The notes under the pieces are model-generated. The model saw nothing but the letters and a program-made list of their open reading frames with translations, was not told the DNA's origin and did no database searches. A stretch of 64,000 bases of DNA, taken from positions 62,001-126,000 of the forward strand of contig NZ_AAXY01000006.1 of assembly GCF_000169375.1 (NCBI RefSeq). Reading direction: 5' to 3'. Position numbers and translations under genes: made by a program. This stretch comes from Marinobacter sp. ELB17. GTDB lineage: Bacteria; Pseudomonadota; Gammaproteobacteria; Pseudomonadales; Oleiphilaceae. Below, in pieces: positions 9,057 through 19,308 of this stretch; position 1 is the stretch's first letter, and each line of letters opens with the position of its first letter.

Positions 9057-10307
9057 ATGGAACGGTATTCGGTTTTTGGACTCATCAAACACGCCCTGAG
9101 TTACCACGAGAACTGGCAAAAAACCTGGCGCAGCCCCACGCCGAAGAAAGAATACGACGTGATCATCATCGGCGGCGGCGGTCACGGCCTCGCCACCGCC
9201 TACTATCTCGCCAAAAACTACGGCGTCACCAATGTGGCGGTGATCGAGAAGGGCTGGCTCGGCGGCGGCAATACGGCACGTAACACCACAATCGTGCGCT
9301 CAAACTACCTCTGGGACGAGTCGGCAGCGCTGTACGAGCACTCGATGAAGCTTTGGGAGGGGTTGTCGCAGGACCTGAACTACAACGTCATGTTCTCACA
9401 GCGCGGCGTGCTCAACCTTGGGCACACGCTGCAGGACATGCGCGACATTCAGCGCAGAGTCAATGCGAATCGTCTCAATGGCATCGATGGTGAGGTGCTC
9501 GATGCCCGCCAGGTCGCGGAGCGGGTTCCCATAATGGACTGCTCCCGCAACACCCGTTACCCGGTGCTGGGCGCCTCGTGGCAGCCGCGCGCAGGCGTGG
9601 CCCGCCATGACGCCGTGGCTTGGGGCTATGCCCGCAGCGCAGACCGGCTCGGGGTCGACCTGATCCAGCAGACGGAAGTCACCGGGCTCAATATCCACAA
9701 CGGCAAGATCCTCGGTGTGCATACCAGTCGCGGTGATATCAATGCCAGAACAGTGGGCTGTGTGGTCGCCGGTAACTCCGGCGTGGTTGCTGGCATGGCC
9801 GGCATCAAGCTGCCCATCGAGTCGCATCCTCTGCAAGCATTCGTGTCGGAGCCGCTCAAGCCGATTCTCGACACGGTGGTCATGTCCAACCACGTGCACG
9901 GGTATATCAGCCAGACGGACAAGGGCGATCTGGTCGTTGGCGCCGGCATTGACGGGTACAACGGTTACGGCCAACGCGGCAGTTATCCGACGATTGAACA
10001 CACCATGCAGGCGATTATTGAACTGTTTCCGATCTTCTCACGAGTGCGCATGAACCGGCAGTGGGGCGGCATTGTCGACACCACGCCAGATGCCTGTCCG
10101 ATCCTTTCCGCCACACCGGTTGAAGGGCTGTTTTTCAACTGCGGCTGGGGCACTGGTGGCTTCAAGGCCACCCCGGGTTCGGGCGATGTCTTCGCCTGGA
10201 CTCTGGCGAACGGTCGGCCACATGCCCTGGCGGCGCCGTTTTCAATCGATCGCTTCTGCACCGGCTCGCTGATTGACGAGCACGGCGCTGCGGGCGTCGC
10301 TCATTAA
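9057..10307 (+). CDS. soxB: Sarcosine oxidase beta subunit SoxB
   Basis: FAD/FMN subunit of heterotetrameric sarcosine oxidase, which oxidises sarcosine to glycine, passing the methyl to folate. 416 residues from ATG 9057, the usual length; the start [12 protein letters not shown] matches the family opening and has AGGG nine bases upstream. An upstream in-frame ATG at 9000 would add 19 residues with no family counterpart. The dinucleotide fold [19 protein letters not shown] lies near the N-terminus, and the DAO-type C-terminal [14 protein letters not shown] is present. Followed by soxD, soxA and soxG in the canonical order. Confidence 0.95.
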   Translation: MERYSVFGLIKHALSYHENWQKTWRSPTPKKEYDVIIIGGGGHGLATAYYLAKNYGVTNVAVIEKGWLGGGNTARNTTIVRSNYLWDESAALYEHSMKLWEGLSQDLNYNVMFSQRGVLNLGHTLQDMRDIQRRVNANRLNGIDGEVLDARQVAERVPIMDCSRNTRYPVLGASWQPRAGVARHDAVAWGYARSADRLGVDLIQQTEVTGLNIHNGKILGVHTSRGDINARTVGCVVAGNSGVVAGMAGIKLPIESHPLQAFVSEPLKPILDTVVMSNHVHGYISQTDKGDLVVGAGIDGYNGYGQRGSYPTIEHTMQAIIELFPIFSRVRMNRQWGGIVDTTPDACPILSATPVEGLFFNCGWGTGGFKATPGSGDVFAWTLANGRPHALAAPFSIDRFCTGSLIDEHGAAGVAH

Positions 10308-10322
10308 AGGAGAGTCCGGCCC

Positions 10323-10670
10323 ATGTTTTACATTCATTGCCCCTACTGCGCCGAGCAACGGTCTGAGGAAGAGTTTCACTGCATGGGCCAGGCCCATATC
10401 CAGCGCCCGGAAAATCCGGAGGCGGCGTCAGACAGAGAATGGGGCGAATACCTGTTCTTCCGTGACAACCCCAGAGGGCTGCATCAGGAAATGTGGGTAC
10501 ATGCGGCGGGCTGTCGCAAGTTCTTCAACGTTGCCCGCAACACCGTCAGCTACGAGATCTTCGAGACGTATCGTATGGGTGAACAAACCAGCGTCACGGC
10601 CGGCACGACAGCGCACGGTCGTGAAGGGCAGGTTGAACAAGTACACAAAGTACGGAGGGTCCGTGCATGA
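10323..10670 (+). CDS. soxD: Sarcosine oxidase delta subunit SoxD
   Basis: Small zinc-binding subunit of heterotetrameric sarcosine oxidase; 115 residues. The zinc ligands known from the family are visible: Cys6 and Cys9 in HCPYCAEQ, then His60 and Cys64 in the WVHAAGCRKFFN segment. An AAAGGAGAG site precedes the start. Its stop overlaps the soxA start as ATGA, indicating translational coupling. Confidence 0.95.
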   Translation: MFYIHCPYCAEQRSEEEFHCMGQAHIQRPENPEAASDREWGEYLFFRDNPRGLHQEMWVHAAGCRKFFNVARNTVSYEIFETYRMGEQTSVTAGTTAHGREGQVEQVHKVRRVRA

Positions 10671-13600
10671 ATCAGGTCAATCGTCTGGCAAAGGGTGGGC
10701 GCATTGATCGTGGCCGTCCACTGACGTTTTCGTTCAACGGTCAGACCTGTCACGGCTACACCGGTGACACACTGGCTTCCGCGTTGCTCGCCAATGGTGT
10801 AGACATCGTCAACCGCAGTTTCAAGTACTCGCGCCCGCGCGGCATTGTCGCCGCCGGCGCCGAAGAGCCCAATGCGATCATGCAATTAGGGGCTACGGAG
10901 GCGACGCAGGTTCCCAACGTGAGGGCCACCCAGCAGGCTTTGTTCGATGGCCTGTGTGCCCGCAGCACCAACCCTCACAGCGGATTGCTAAGCACCATCG
11001 GGGAACTGTTCAGCCCGATGATCCCTCCCGGTTTCTACTACAAGACATTCATGGCGCCGGCGTCCATGTGGATGACCTACGAAAAGCTGATTCGCAAGGC
11101 GGCTGGTCTGGGGCGTAGCCCACGCGAAATAGACCCGGACCATTATGAACACAGCAAGCAACACTGCGACGTGCTGGTGATCGGCGCGGGTCCTGCTGGA
11201 CTGGCCGCCGCCCTCGCGGCCGGCAGGAGTGGCGCGCGCGTCATTTTGTGCGATGAACAGGAAGAGCTGGGCGGATCCCTGCTCTGTTCGCGGGAAATGC
11301 TCGACGGCAAACAGGCCTCCGTATGGGTGGCCGCTGTGGTGGCCGAACTGGCAGGCATGGATAACGTCCTCCTGTTGCCGCGCACCACGGCCAACGGTTT
11401 GCACGACCATCAGTTTGTAACACTGTACGAACGCCGCACCGAACACCTTGGCGATCGCGCACCGGAGGTCAACGGCCAGCAGCTGGCGCGCGCCTGCATG
11501 TATCACGTTCGCGCCGCGCAGATCGTTCTGGCTACAGGCGCTCACGAAAGGCCGCTGGTCTACGCGAAAAACGATGTGCCGGGCAACCTCCTGGCCGGCG
11601 CCGTATCCACCTACATCCGCAGATACGGCGTTGTACCAGGCAAGCGCCTCGTTGTCTCGACCTGCCACGACGACGGCTACCGCGCCGCACTCGACTGGGC
11701 GGAAGCCGGCCATGAGGTCGTCGCCATCGTTGATGCCCGGGAACGTGCCGATGGCCACTGGATAGAAATGGCTCGTGCGCAAGGGCTGAACATCATCATG
11801 GGCAGCGCCGTTATCGAGGCGAAAGGTAAAAACCGGGTGACCGGTGCGCGCATTGCCAGCATCGACGTTGCCCGCTTCCAGACGACGGGTCCGGCCAGCG
11901 AGTTGAGTTGCGACACCATTGCCAGCTCCGGTGGCTTCAGTCCAGTGGTACACCTGTCCTCGCACACCAACTCGCGCCCGGTCTGGCGTGAAGACATTCT
12001 TGGTTTCGTGCCGGCAGAACTGCCTGGCCTGACGCCCGTCGGTGGTGCCTGCGGCGTTTACGCGCTCGGCGATGTGCTCAAGGGTGGCGCCGAAGCAGGT
12101 GCCGAGGCCGCAATTGGGTGTGGTGACACGTCGGCGTCAATCGACCTGCCCGACGTCGAACGACTGAAGACCGGCGAGGCTCTGGGTCTGTATCAGGTGC
12201 CTCATGAGAAGCCGACTTTGCGTGCGCCCAAGCAGTTCGTCGATCTGCAGAACGACGTGACCGCAGCGGCCATAGAGCTTGCTACCCGTGAAGGGTTCGA
12301 GGCCATCGAGCATGTCAAACGCTACACCGCGCTGGGGTTCGGCACCGATCAGGGCAAGCTTGGCAACATCAACGGCATGGCAATCGCCGCCCGCTGCCTG
12401 AACCAGACCATAGCTGACACCGGCACCACGATATTCCGCCCGAACTACACTCCGGTGGGCTTTGGTGCAATCGCCGGACGCCATCGCCGCGATCTGTTCG
12501 ACCCCGAGCGCTACACGGCATTGCACGAGTGGCATCGTGCGCGTGGTGCAAAGTTTGAAGATGTCGGCCAGTGGAAGCGGCCTTGGTACTTCCCCAGTAA
12601 TAATGAAGAGACGATGCACGATGCGGTCGTACGCGAGTGTCGTGCTGTGCGCGAGAAGGTCGGTATGCTTGATGCTTCTACCCTGGGCAAGATTGATATT
12701 CAGGGCAAGGACGTCCGCGAGTTCCTTGGCCGGATCTACACCAATGGCTGGGAAAAGCTTGCGGTCGGCAAGGCGCGCTACGGCCTGATGTGCAAGGACG
12801 ACGGTATGGTGATGGACGACGGCGTGACCACCTGCCTTGCCGACAACCACTTTCTGATGACCACAACCACAGGAGGCGCCGCTCGGGTACTGGAGTGGCT
12901 TGAGCTGTGGCATCAGACCGAGTGGCCCGAACTCGATGTCAGCTTCACCTCGGTTACCGATCACTGGGCAACCATGGTTATCACCGGGCCAGAAGCACGC
13001 CGCCTGCTTGCAGAAGTGACTGACATTGACCTTGATCGCGACAGCTTCAGGTTCATGGACTGGCGCGTGGGTATGGTGGCCGGCGTGCCGGCGCGGGTGT
13101 ATCGGATCTCCTTCACCGGAGAGCTCAGTTATGAGGTCAACGTGCAGGCCCACTATGCCATGCATGTCTGCAAGACCCTGTTCCAGCATGGCGACAAGTA
13201 CGGCCTGACGCCCTACGGCACCGAAACCATGCATGTGCTGCGGGCGGAAAAGGGGTTCATTATCGTCGGTCAGGAAACCGATGGTTCGGTAACGCCCGAG
13301 GATCTCGGAATGCAGTGGTGCGTTGGCTACAACAAGCCGTTCTCTTGGATCGGCAAGCGCTCGCTCACACGGCCGGATACCTGCAGGGAGGACCGCAAAC
13401 AGATGGTCGGGCTCAAACCCTTGGACGAGATGGTCGTGCTTCAGGAAGGGGCGCAGATCGTTTTCGATCCGCAGCAGCCAATACCCATGACCATGGTCGG
13501 ACATGTGACATCGAGCTACTACAGCCCGACGCTGAACCATGGTTTCGCGCTGGCGTTGGTCAAGGGCGGCCAGAAGCGCATCGGCGAACGGGTCTATTGT

Positions 13601-13684
13601 CCGATGACCGGTGGCGTTACCCATGCCGCAGAAATCGTCAGTCCGATCTTCTATGACCCAAAGGGGGAGCGCCAGAATGTCTAA
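10667..13684 (+). CDS. soxA: Sarcosine oxidase alpha subunit SoxA
   Basis: Large subunit of heterotetrameric sarcosine oxidase; 1005 residues, normal for the family. The N-terminal segment with NRSFKYSRPRGIVAAGAEEP resembles the 2Fe-2S-like plug domain, followed by an NAD/FAD Rossmann fold (VIGAGPAGLAAALAAGRSG) and a C-terminal aminomethyltransferase (GcvT-like) domain from about residue 600 that would make 5,10-methylene-tetrahydrofolate. Overlaps soxD by 4 bp and soxG by 8 bp. Confidence 0.95.
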   Translation: MNQVNRLAKGGRIDRGRPLTFSFNGQTCHGYTGDTLASALLANGVDIVNRSFKYSRPRGIVAAGAEEPNAIMQLGATEATQVPNVRATQQALFDGLCARSTNPHSGLLSTIGELFSPMIPPGFYYKTFMAPASMWMTYEKLIRKAAGLGRSPREIDPDHYEHSKQHCDVLVIGAGPAGLAAALAAGRSGARVILCDEQEELGGSLLCSREMLDGKQASVWVAAVVAELAGMDNVLLLPRTTANGLHDHQFVTLYERRTEHLGDRAPEVNGQQLARACMYHVRAAQIVLATGAHERPLVYAKNDVPGNLLAGAVSTYIRRYGVVPGKRLVVSTCHDDGYRAALDWAEAGHEVVAIVDARERADGHWIEMARAQGLNIIMGSAVIEAKGKNRVTGARIASIDVARFQTTGPASELSCDTIASSGGFSPVVHLSSHTNSRPVWREDILGFVPAELPGLTPVGGACGVYALGDVLKGGAEAGAEAAIGCGDTSASIDLPDVERLKTGEALGLYQVPHEKPTLRAPKQFVDLQNDVTAAAIELATREGFEAIEHVKRYTALGFGTDQGKLGNINGMAIAARCLNQTIADTGTTIFRPNYTPVGFGAIAGRHRRDLFDPERYTALHEWHRARGAKFEDVGQWKRPWYFPSNNEETMHDAVVRECRAVREKVGMLDASTLGKIDIQGKDVREFLGRIYTNGWEKLAVGKARYGLMCKDDGMVMDDGVTTCLADNHFLMTTTTGGAARVLEWLELWHQTEWPELDVSFTSVTDHWATMVITGPEARRLLAEVTDIDLDRDSFRFMDWRVGMVAGVPARVYRISFTGELSYEVNVQAHYAMHVCKTLFQHGDKYGLTPYGTETMHVLRAEKGFIIVGQETDGSVTPEDLGMQWCVGYNKPFSWIGKRSLTRPDTCREDRKQMVGLKPLDEMVVLQEGAQIVFDPQQPIPMTMVGHVTSSYYSPTLNHGFALALVKGGQKRIGERVYCPMTGGVTHAAEIVSPIFYDPKGERQNV

Positions 13685-14345
13685 TGTAGCCATTTTTGAA
13701 CAACGTGCAGCTGACACGATTGCGGCCGAATCGCCACTGCATTATTCGCTTCATCGGCATGCTGTCTCTGCTCAAGGCGCTGACCCTAAGGAAGGCTCTG
13801 CCGTGGCCATGGATGAACGTGCCTTTCTGGGCCACCTGATTGTGCGGGGCACTGCGGGCGTGTTGCGTGCGGCGATAAAACAAGTCGTCGGTATCGCCTT
13901 GCCCGAAACCGCCTGCGGCCTGAACGTCGAGGGAGGAAAAAGCATCCAGTGGCTGTCACCAGACGAGTGGCTGGTGATTTTGCCGCCGGGTGAGGAATTT
14001 GCCACCGAGAACGCCTTGCGCCAGGCACTGGGGGATAATGCCTATGCGGTCGTGAACGTCAGCGGTGGCCAGACAGTGCTCACCCTGTCCGGCCCAAGTG
14101 CGCACGAGGTGCTGATGAAGTCGACACCCTGTGACGTGCACCCGCACGCGTTCCCCGTTGGCAGAGGCGTGTCGACGGTGTTCGCCAAGACCACAGTGCT
14201 GCTTCGACGTCCTGATGCAAAGCACTGGGAGCTGGTGATCCGGCGTAGTTTCGCCGATTACCTGTATCGCTGGTTGCTGGACGCAGGTGAAGAGTATGGG
14301 ATCACCACAAAACACACTGAAAATAAGGATAACAACAATGAGTGA
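13677..14345 (+). CDS. soxG: Sarcosine oxidase gamma subunit SoxG
   Basis: Fourth subunit of heterotetrameric sarcosine oxidase; 222 residues with a GcvT-like fold (SPDEWLVILPPG; VNVSGGQTVLTLSGPSA). An open frame reaches back to 13611, but ATG 13677, preceded by GGGGGAG and overlapping the soxA stop, is the likely start. It also overlaps the fdhA start by 8 bp. The four sox genes are complete and in canonical B-D-A-G order. Confidence 0.92.
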   Translation: MSNVAIFEQRAADTIAAESPLHYSLHRHAVSAQGADPKEGSAVAMDERAFLGHLIVRGTAGVLRAAIKQVVGIALPETACGLNVEGGKSIQWLSPDEWLVILPPGEEFATENALRQALGDNAYAVVNVSGGQTVLTLSGPSAHEVLMKSTPCDVHPHAFPVGRGVSTVFAKTTVLLRRPDAKHWELVIRRSFADYLYRWLLDAGEEYGITTKHTENKDNNNE

Positions 14346-15537
14346 CAATCGCGGTGTAGTTTACATCGGCCCGGGCAAGGTTGAAGTCCAATCCATTCCG
14401 TTCCCGAAACTGGAGAACCCGCAGGGCCGCAGGATCGGTCATGGTGTACTGCTGAAGGTGATCACGACCAATATCTGTGGTTCGGACCAGCACATGGTCC
14501 GCGGCCGCACGTCGGCGCTTGCAGGGCTGGTGCTGGGTCACGAGATTACCGGCGAAGTGATTGAGACCGGCTCCGATGTCGAGAACTTCAAGGTTGGTGA
14601 TCTGGCGTCGGTGCCGTTCAACGTAGCTTGCGGGCGCTGCCGAACCTGTAAGGAGCAGGACACCGGCGTCTGCCTCACCGTCAACCCGTCGCGCGCTGGC
14701 GGCGCTTACGGTTATGTGGATATGGGGGGCTGGGTCGGTGGTCAGGCCGACTATGTGATGGTGCCCTATGCCGACTTCAATCTGCTGAAACTACCGCACC
14801 GCGATCTTGCAATGGAAAAGATCCGTGACCTCACCTGTCTCTCCGATATTCTGCCCACAGGCTATCACGGTGCGGTAACAGCAGGCGTCGGTCCAGGTAG
14901 TACGGTCTATATCGCCGGTGCAGGACCGGTCGGGCTCGCCGCTGCAGCCTCGTCGCGCTTGCTGGGCGCGGCGGTAGTCATCGTCGGCGACGTCAATCCG
15001 ACCCGCCTGACCCATGCGAAATCTCAGGGGTTCGAGGTGGTGGACCTGTCGCAGGACGCTTCTCTGGGCGATCAGATCGCCGAACTGCTTGGCATACCCG
15101 AGGTGGATTGTGCGGTAGACGCCGTAGGGTTCGAGGCTCGCGGTCATGGGCATGAGGGCGTTCGGGAAGAGGCCCCGGCGATTGTACTCAATTCGCTGAT
15201 GGAGATCACCCGCGCTGCAGGCAAGCTGGGTATTCCCGGCCTGTATGTCACCGAGGATCCGGGCTCTGCGGATACAGCCGCCCAGAAGGGTAACCTGAGC
15301 CTGCGTTTTGGCCTTGGCTGGGCAAAATCCCATAGCTTCCACACCGGCCAGACACCGGTGATGAAGTACAACCGCCAGTTGATGCAGGCCATCATGTGGG
15401 ATCGTATCAAGATAGCGGATGTCGTCGGGGTCGAGGTTATCTCGCTGAACGATGCGCCGCTCGGTTACGGCGAGTTTGATGCGGGCGTGCCCAAAAAATT
15501 CGTCATCGATCCGCACAACTCGCTCAAGCTGGCATAA
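14338..15537 (+). CDS. fdhA: Glutathione-independent formaldehyde dehydrogenase FdhA
   Basis: Zinc-dependent, NAD-linked formaldehyde dehydrogenase that detoxifies formaldehyde released by the demethylases. 399 residues, the length of the Pseudomonas enzyme. Catalytic zinc ligand Cys47 sits in NICGSDQH, followed by His68-Glu69 (GHE); structural zinc cysteines are 98, 101, 104 and 112. The Rossmann motif is AGAGPVGLAAAAS. The start overlaps the soxG stop (ATGAGTGA), so it belongs to the sox transcript. Confidence 0.93.
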   Translation: MSDNRGVVYIGPGKVEVQSIPFPKLENPQGRRIGHGVLLKVITTNICGSDQHMVRGRTSALAGLVLGHEITGEVIETGSDVENFKVGDLASVPFNVACGRCRTCKEQDTGVCLTVNPSRAGGAYGYVDMGGWVGGQADYVMVPYADFNLLKLPHRDLAMEKIRDLTCLSDILPTGYHGAVTAGVGPGSTVYIAGAGPVGLAAAASSRLLGAAVVIVGDVNPTRLTHAKSQGFEVVDLSQDASLGDQIAELLGIPEVDCAVDAVGFEARGHGHEGVREEAPAIVLNSLMEITRAAGKLGIPGLYVTEDPGSADTAAQKGNLSLRFGLGWAKSHSFHTGQTPVMKYNRQLMQAIMWDRIKIADVVGVEVISLNDAPLGYGEFDAGVPKKFVIDPHNSLKLA

Positions 15538-15665
15538 CCGATAAGACAAACATTAGTGATGTCAAATTGCTAGGATGCAGCACAAGGGATCAGTTTAGCG
15601 CGCCACCCTGGGTGCGTCGCGACGGCTGGAAGTCCTGGTATTAACCAGCATGGAGCAATTGTCTG

Positions 15666-16760
15666 ATGACGAGCACTAATGAGCACCAGAATAAAGACAA
15701 GCTACATGCCGCTATTCCTGCCCAGGGGCAGATTCAGACGCTGGGTTTCCTCCTGCTGGAAAATTTCACCCTTATTTCAATGGCGGCCGCCATTGAACCG
15801 CTGCGCATGGCCAACCAGCTGGCCGGTCGTACACTCTATCACTGGGTGACCTTAAGCCTGGACGGAACACCCGTGCGAGCCAGCGACGGCGTGCTGATCA
15901 CACCGGATACTGCAACGTCCGCAGCGCCGCCGATAGACACGGTCATCGTTTGTGGCGGCGTGGGCGTCGAACGCAGCACCTCCCGCGAACATATCGCCTG
16001 GTTGAAGGCTCAGGCACGACTCTCGCGCAGGCTCGGCGCGGTTTGCACGGGCAGCTGGGCGCTGGCCAGGGCCGGGCTGCTGGATGGCTACGAGGCCAGC
16101 GTGCATTGGGAATACATGGTCGTAATGAAAGAGACCTTTCAGCGCGTCACCCTGACCGAACGGCTTTTCTGCATTGACCGGGATCGGCCAACGGCGTCTG
16201 GTGGTACCGCGCCGCTGGATATGATGCTCAGTCTGATCGCACGCGATCATTCCAGAACGCTCTCTTCCGCTATCTCCGAAATGTTCATTTATGACATGGT
16301 GCGCAACGAGCAAGACCTGCAGCGGGTGCCGCTGAAACACTGGTTTGGCAGTACCCAACCCAAACTACTGGAAATCGTTGCCCTGATGGAGGCCAATCTC
16401 GAAGAGCCCATTTGTCTGGATGAGCTTGCAGTCTTCGTGTTGATGTCACGGCGCCAGCTCGAACGGCTGTTTCAAAAACATCTGCTCTGCTCGCCCTCAC
16501 GGTACTACATCAAACTGCGCCTGACCCGTGCACGCCAGCTGCTCAAGCAAAGTTCGCTGTCGATCGTCGAAGTCGCCTCCGCATGCGGCTTCGTCTCCAC
16601 CTCGCATTTTTCCAGGTGTTATCGTGAGTATTTCGGTATTCCGCCACGCAGTGAGAGAATCAGCTGTGTGTCCGGCCCGTTCGATGCACGGGTCGGAGGC
16701 GCGACAACTGCCTTGATCGATGCTCAGGGCGAGCCGACCTATGGTAGCGTCAAGACATAA
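15666..16760 (+). CDS. gbdR: GbdR-type transcriptional regulator (GlxA/AraC family)
   Basis: Likely the activator of the betaine/dimethylglycine/sarcosine genes. 364 residues: an N-terminal DJ-1/PfpI-like ligand domain (FLLLENFTLISMAAAIEPLRMAN; nucleophile-elbow region GAVCTGSWALARAGLLDG, each given in part) and a C-terminal AraC double helix-turn-helix (MSRRQLERLFQKHL; SIVEVASACGFVSTSHFSRC). Length and order match Pseudomonas GbdR, and it sits in the pathway cluster as GbdR does. GGAG lies nine bases before the start. The 128-bp gap after fdhA presumably holds its promoter. Confidence 0.85.
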   Translation: MTSTNEHQNKDKLHAAIPAQGQIQTLGFLLLENFTLISMAAAIEPLRMANQLAGRTLYHWVTLSLDGTPVRASDGVLITPDTATSAAPPIDTVIVCGGVGVERSTSREHIAWLKAQARLSRRLGAVCTGSWALARAGLLDGYEASVHWEYMVVMKETFQRVTLTERLFCIDRDRPTASGGTAPLDMMLSLIARDHSRTLSSAISEMFIYDMVRNEQDLQRVPLKHWFGSTQPKLLEIVALMEANLEEPICLDELAVFVLMSRRQLERLFQKHLLCSPSRYYIKLRLTRARQLLKQSSLSIVEVASACGFVSTSHFSRCYREYFGIPPRSERISCVSGPFDARVGGATTALIDAQGEPTYGSVKT

Positions 16761-16890
16761 CCCTGACAGAAAATGACGTTTTTAGAAGCCAGCCAGTCGT
16801 ATCCAAGCGGCTCTGGGCCAGGACAGCAGCGTATGCTTCATTCTTGTCAGGAATCTGACATCAGGAATCTGCATTCACCCGAGGTGATCC

Positions 16891-18267
16891 ATGTCCATCA
16901 GCGTCTTCGACCTGTTCAGAATCGGGATCGGACCCTCCAGCTCGCATACCGTCGGCCCCATGCGTGCCGCCTATGATTTTGTCCAGGCGCTTCGCCGCCA
17001 GGGAATGCTGGAGCAGGTAAGGCGCATAGAGGTTCACTTGTTTGGTTCGCTGTCGGCTACCGGCGTGGGCCACGGGACGGATCGTGCCGCCATTATGGGG
17101 CTAATGGGGAAACAACCGCAGACCATTGACCCGGTCGTCATCGGACCGGCCATGGAGGCGCTTCAAGACACCCAGACCCTGCTACTTGATGCCCGGTTTC
17201 CGATTAATTTCAACGCGAACCGCGACATGCATTGGCATCCGGAGAATCTTTTGCATCATCCGAATGCGATGCGGGTGATCGCCCATACGGATAGCGGCGA
17301 GCTGTATTGCAACACCTACTACTCAGTCGGCGGCGGTTTTGTGATCGATGAGGCCCAGGCCGCGCAGGGTGATTTCGACACCGACACGACGTCTCTGCCC
17401 TACGAGTTCAATACGGCGGCTGAACTGCTCGCCCTGTGCAAGACGCACGGCCTGAGTATTTCCGGGGTGATGCTGGAAAACGAAAAAGCGTGGCGCGACG
17501 AGGCCACTATTCGTGCCCAGTTGATAGGGCTCTGGGAGGCCATGCAGGCCTGCGTGCAAAACGGCTTGCGTAATGAGGGCATGATCCCCGGCGGACTTTT
17601 CGTGAGGCGCCGGGCAGCGGCCTGGCATCTGCGCCTGCTGGCCAAGAAAAACAACGGCAGCTTGATTGCTTCCACCTCATCCGCGATGGACTGGCTCAAT
17701 CTCTTTGCCCTGGCTGTCAACGAAGAGAATGCCGCCGGCGGGCGGATGGTGACGGCGCCGACGAACGGCGCAGCTGGAATCATTCCGGCGGTGTTGCATT
17801 ACTACATGCAGTTCCAGCCTGACGCGAACGATCGCGATGTGGTCAATTATCTGCTCACCGCCGCCGCCGTCGGTATTCTCTGCAAAAAAACGCATCAATT
17901 TCAGCGCAGAAGTGGGGTGTCAGGGCGAGGTCGGATCGGCCTGCGCGATGGCCGCCGCCGGGCTTGCAGAGATCCTGGGCGGGACCCCAGCGCAGGTTGA
18001 GAATGCGGCGGAAATCGGTCTGGAGCACAACCTTGGTTTGACTGCGACCCCATCGGCGGTCTGGTCCAGGTGCCATGCATCGAGCGCAATGCCATCGCCT
18101 CAGTCAAGGCGGTCAATGCAGCGCACATGGCGCTGGCGGGCGACGGTGAGCACATCGTTTCGCTCGACAAGGTCATTCGAACGATGCGCGACACCGGGCG
18201 CGACATGCATGACAAATACAAGGAAACCTCGCGGGGCGGCCTGGCGGTCAATATCGTCGAGTGCTGA
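16891..18267 (+). pseudogene. sdaA: L-serine ammonia-lyase (Fe-S type), three single-base deletions
   Basis: Single-chain L-serine dehydratase that would convert serine (from betaine-derived glycine) to pyruvate. The frame from 16891 (GAGGTG site upstream) begins MSISVFDLFRIGIGPSSSHT and runs intact to about 17883. Family alignment from memory then implies one missing A in the A7 run at 17884-17890, one missing G at about 17904 (SISGAEVGCQ) and one missing T at about 18042 (GLTCDPIGG). After the third loss the original frame resumes and ends ...NIVEC at 18267. Restored, it is about 459 residues with Fe-S cysteines in EVGCQ, LTCDP and VPCIERN. Either sequencing error or a real inactivated gene. 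An 11-bp direct repeat, TCAGGAATCTG, lies upstream at 16847-16857 and 16861-16871. Confidence 0.85.
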
Positions 18268-18341
18268 CGCTTTGCAATCCCATCCTAACCATCAACGACC
18301 GACACGGTATGCGTTCAGAAAGCGCTGCCCGGGAGGACAGA

Positions 18342-19208
18342 ATGCCCTTGAATGACGCGCGCTACATTTTAACCGCCACCGGGCCCAGCGCTCAGGGCCA
18401 GGTGGCCGGCATTACCGCCTTCATCAACAACCTGGGAGGTTACGTCGAAGAGTTCAATCAGTTTGACGATGTGGAAGAGGAGAACTTCTTTGCGCGCGCC
18501 TGTTTTCGTATCAAGGCCGCCGCTAATCCTGGCTATGCTGCGCTGATTGAAGCGTTCACGAAGACCGCTACCCGGTTTTTCATGGAATGGAGTATCACCG
18601 ACGCCGACCACCGGCCCAGAGTGCTGATATTTGGATCCAGACTGGACCATTGTGTGCGCGACATTCTCTACCGCTGGCGGTCCGGCGAACTCAACATGGA
18701 CGTCATGGGCCTCATCTCGAATCACGAAAACCTGGCGCCCATAGCGGCGGAACACGGTATTCCCTACTTTTTCCTGCCGGTTACGGACGCGTCCCGCAGT
18801 CAGCAGGAAGCGCGACTGATGGAAATAGTCCATGAAACCGAAAGCGAACTCCTGATTCTGGCCAGGTACATGCAGGTGCTGTCAGACTCGCTGTGCGAGC
18901 AATTAGTGGGACGGGCCATCAATATCCACCACTCTTTCCTGCCCGGTTTCAAGGGCGCGCGGCCTTATCACCAGGCGTACAAAAGAGGGGTAAAGGTGAT
19001 TGGCGCGACTGCCCACTATATTACGACGGACCTGGATGAAGGCCCGATTATCGATCAGGTAGTAGAGCGCGTCGACCACAGCCTCACGCCAGTCAAACTG
19101 GAATCCCTCGGGCGCAACTGTGAATGCGTTGCGCTGCACCGTGCGGTAAAACTGCACATTGAGCAGCGCGTGTTCCTTAACGGGATGCGGACGGTCATAT
19201 TTGTCTAG
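18342..19208 (+). CDS. purU: Formyltetrahydrofolate deformylase PurU
   Basis: Hydrolyses 10-formyl-tetrahydrofolate to formate and THF, here probably draining C1 units loaded on folate by sarcosine oxidase. 288 residues: N-terminal ACT domain ([17 protein letters not shown]), then a formyltransferase domain with the [13 protein letters not shown] motif and the D-containing [10 protein letters not shown] loop. ATG 18342 follows GGAGGA; an upstream frame to 18261 is not supported. Lies 74 bp after sdaA, the same association seen in Pseudomonas sarcosine clusters. Confidence 0.92.
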   Translation: MPLNDARYILTATGPSAQGQVAGITAFINNLGGYVEEFNQFDDVEEENFFARACFRIKAAANPGYAALIEAFTKTATRFFMEWSITDADHRPRVLIFGSRLDHCVRDILYRWRSGELNMDVMGLISNHENLAPIAAEHGIPYFFLPVTDASRSQQEARLMEIVHETESELLILARYMQVLSDSLCEQLVGRAINIHHSFLPGFKGARPYHQAYKRGVKVIGATAHYITTDLDEGPIIDQVVERVDHSLTPVKLESLGRNCECVALHRAVKLHIEQRVFLNGMRTVIFV

Positions 19209-19308
19209 GAGGCTGTCGGACTTAAGGCTGATCTCCTGCGCCGGTGACCCGCATCTCACTACGCCAGGCGTAACATCCCGAAACAAGCTGAAGAAAGAGT
19301 AGACCCTC

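Noticed and set aside
12137..13717. 526-residue open frame antisense to soxA
   Set aside because: Same GC shadow effect; soxA is certain by family length and motifs.
15600..15635. Terminator hairpin after fdhA (CACCCTGGGTG region)
   Set aside because: Stem is only about four clean pairs and no T-run follows.
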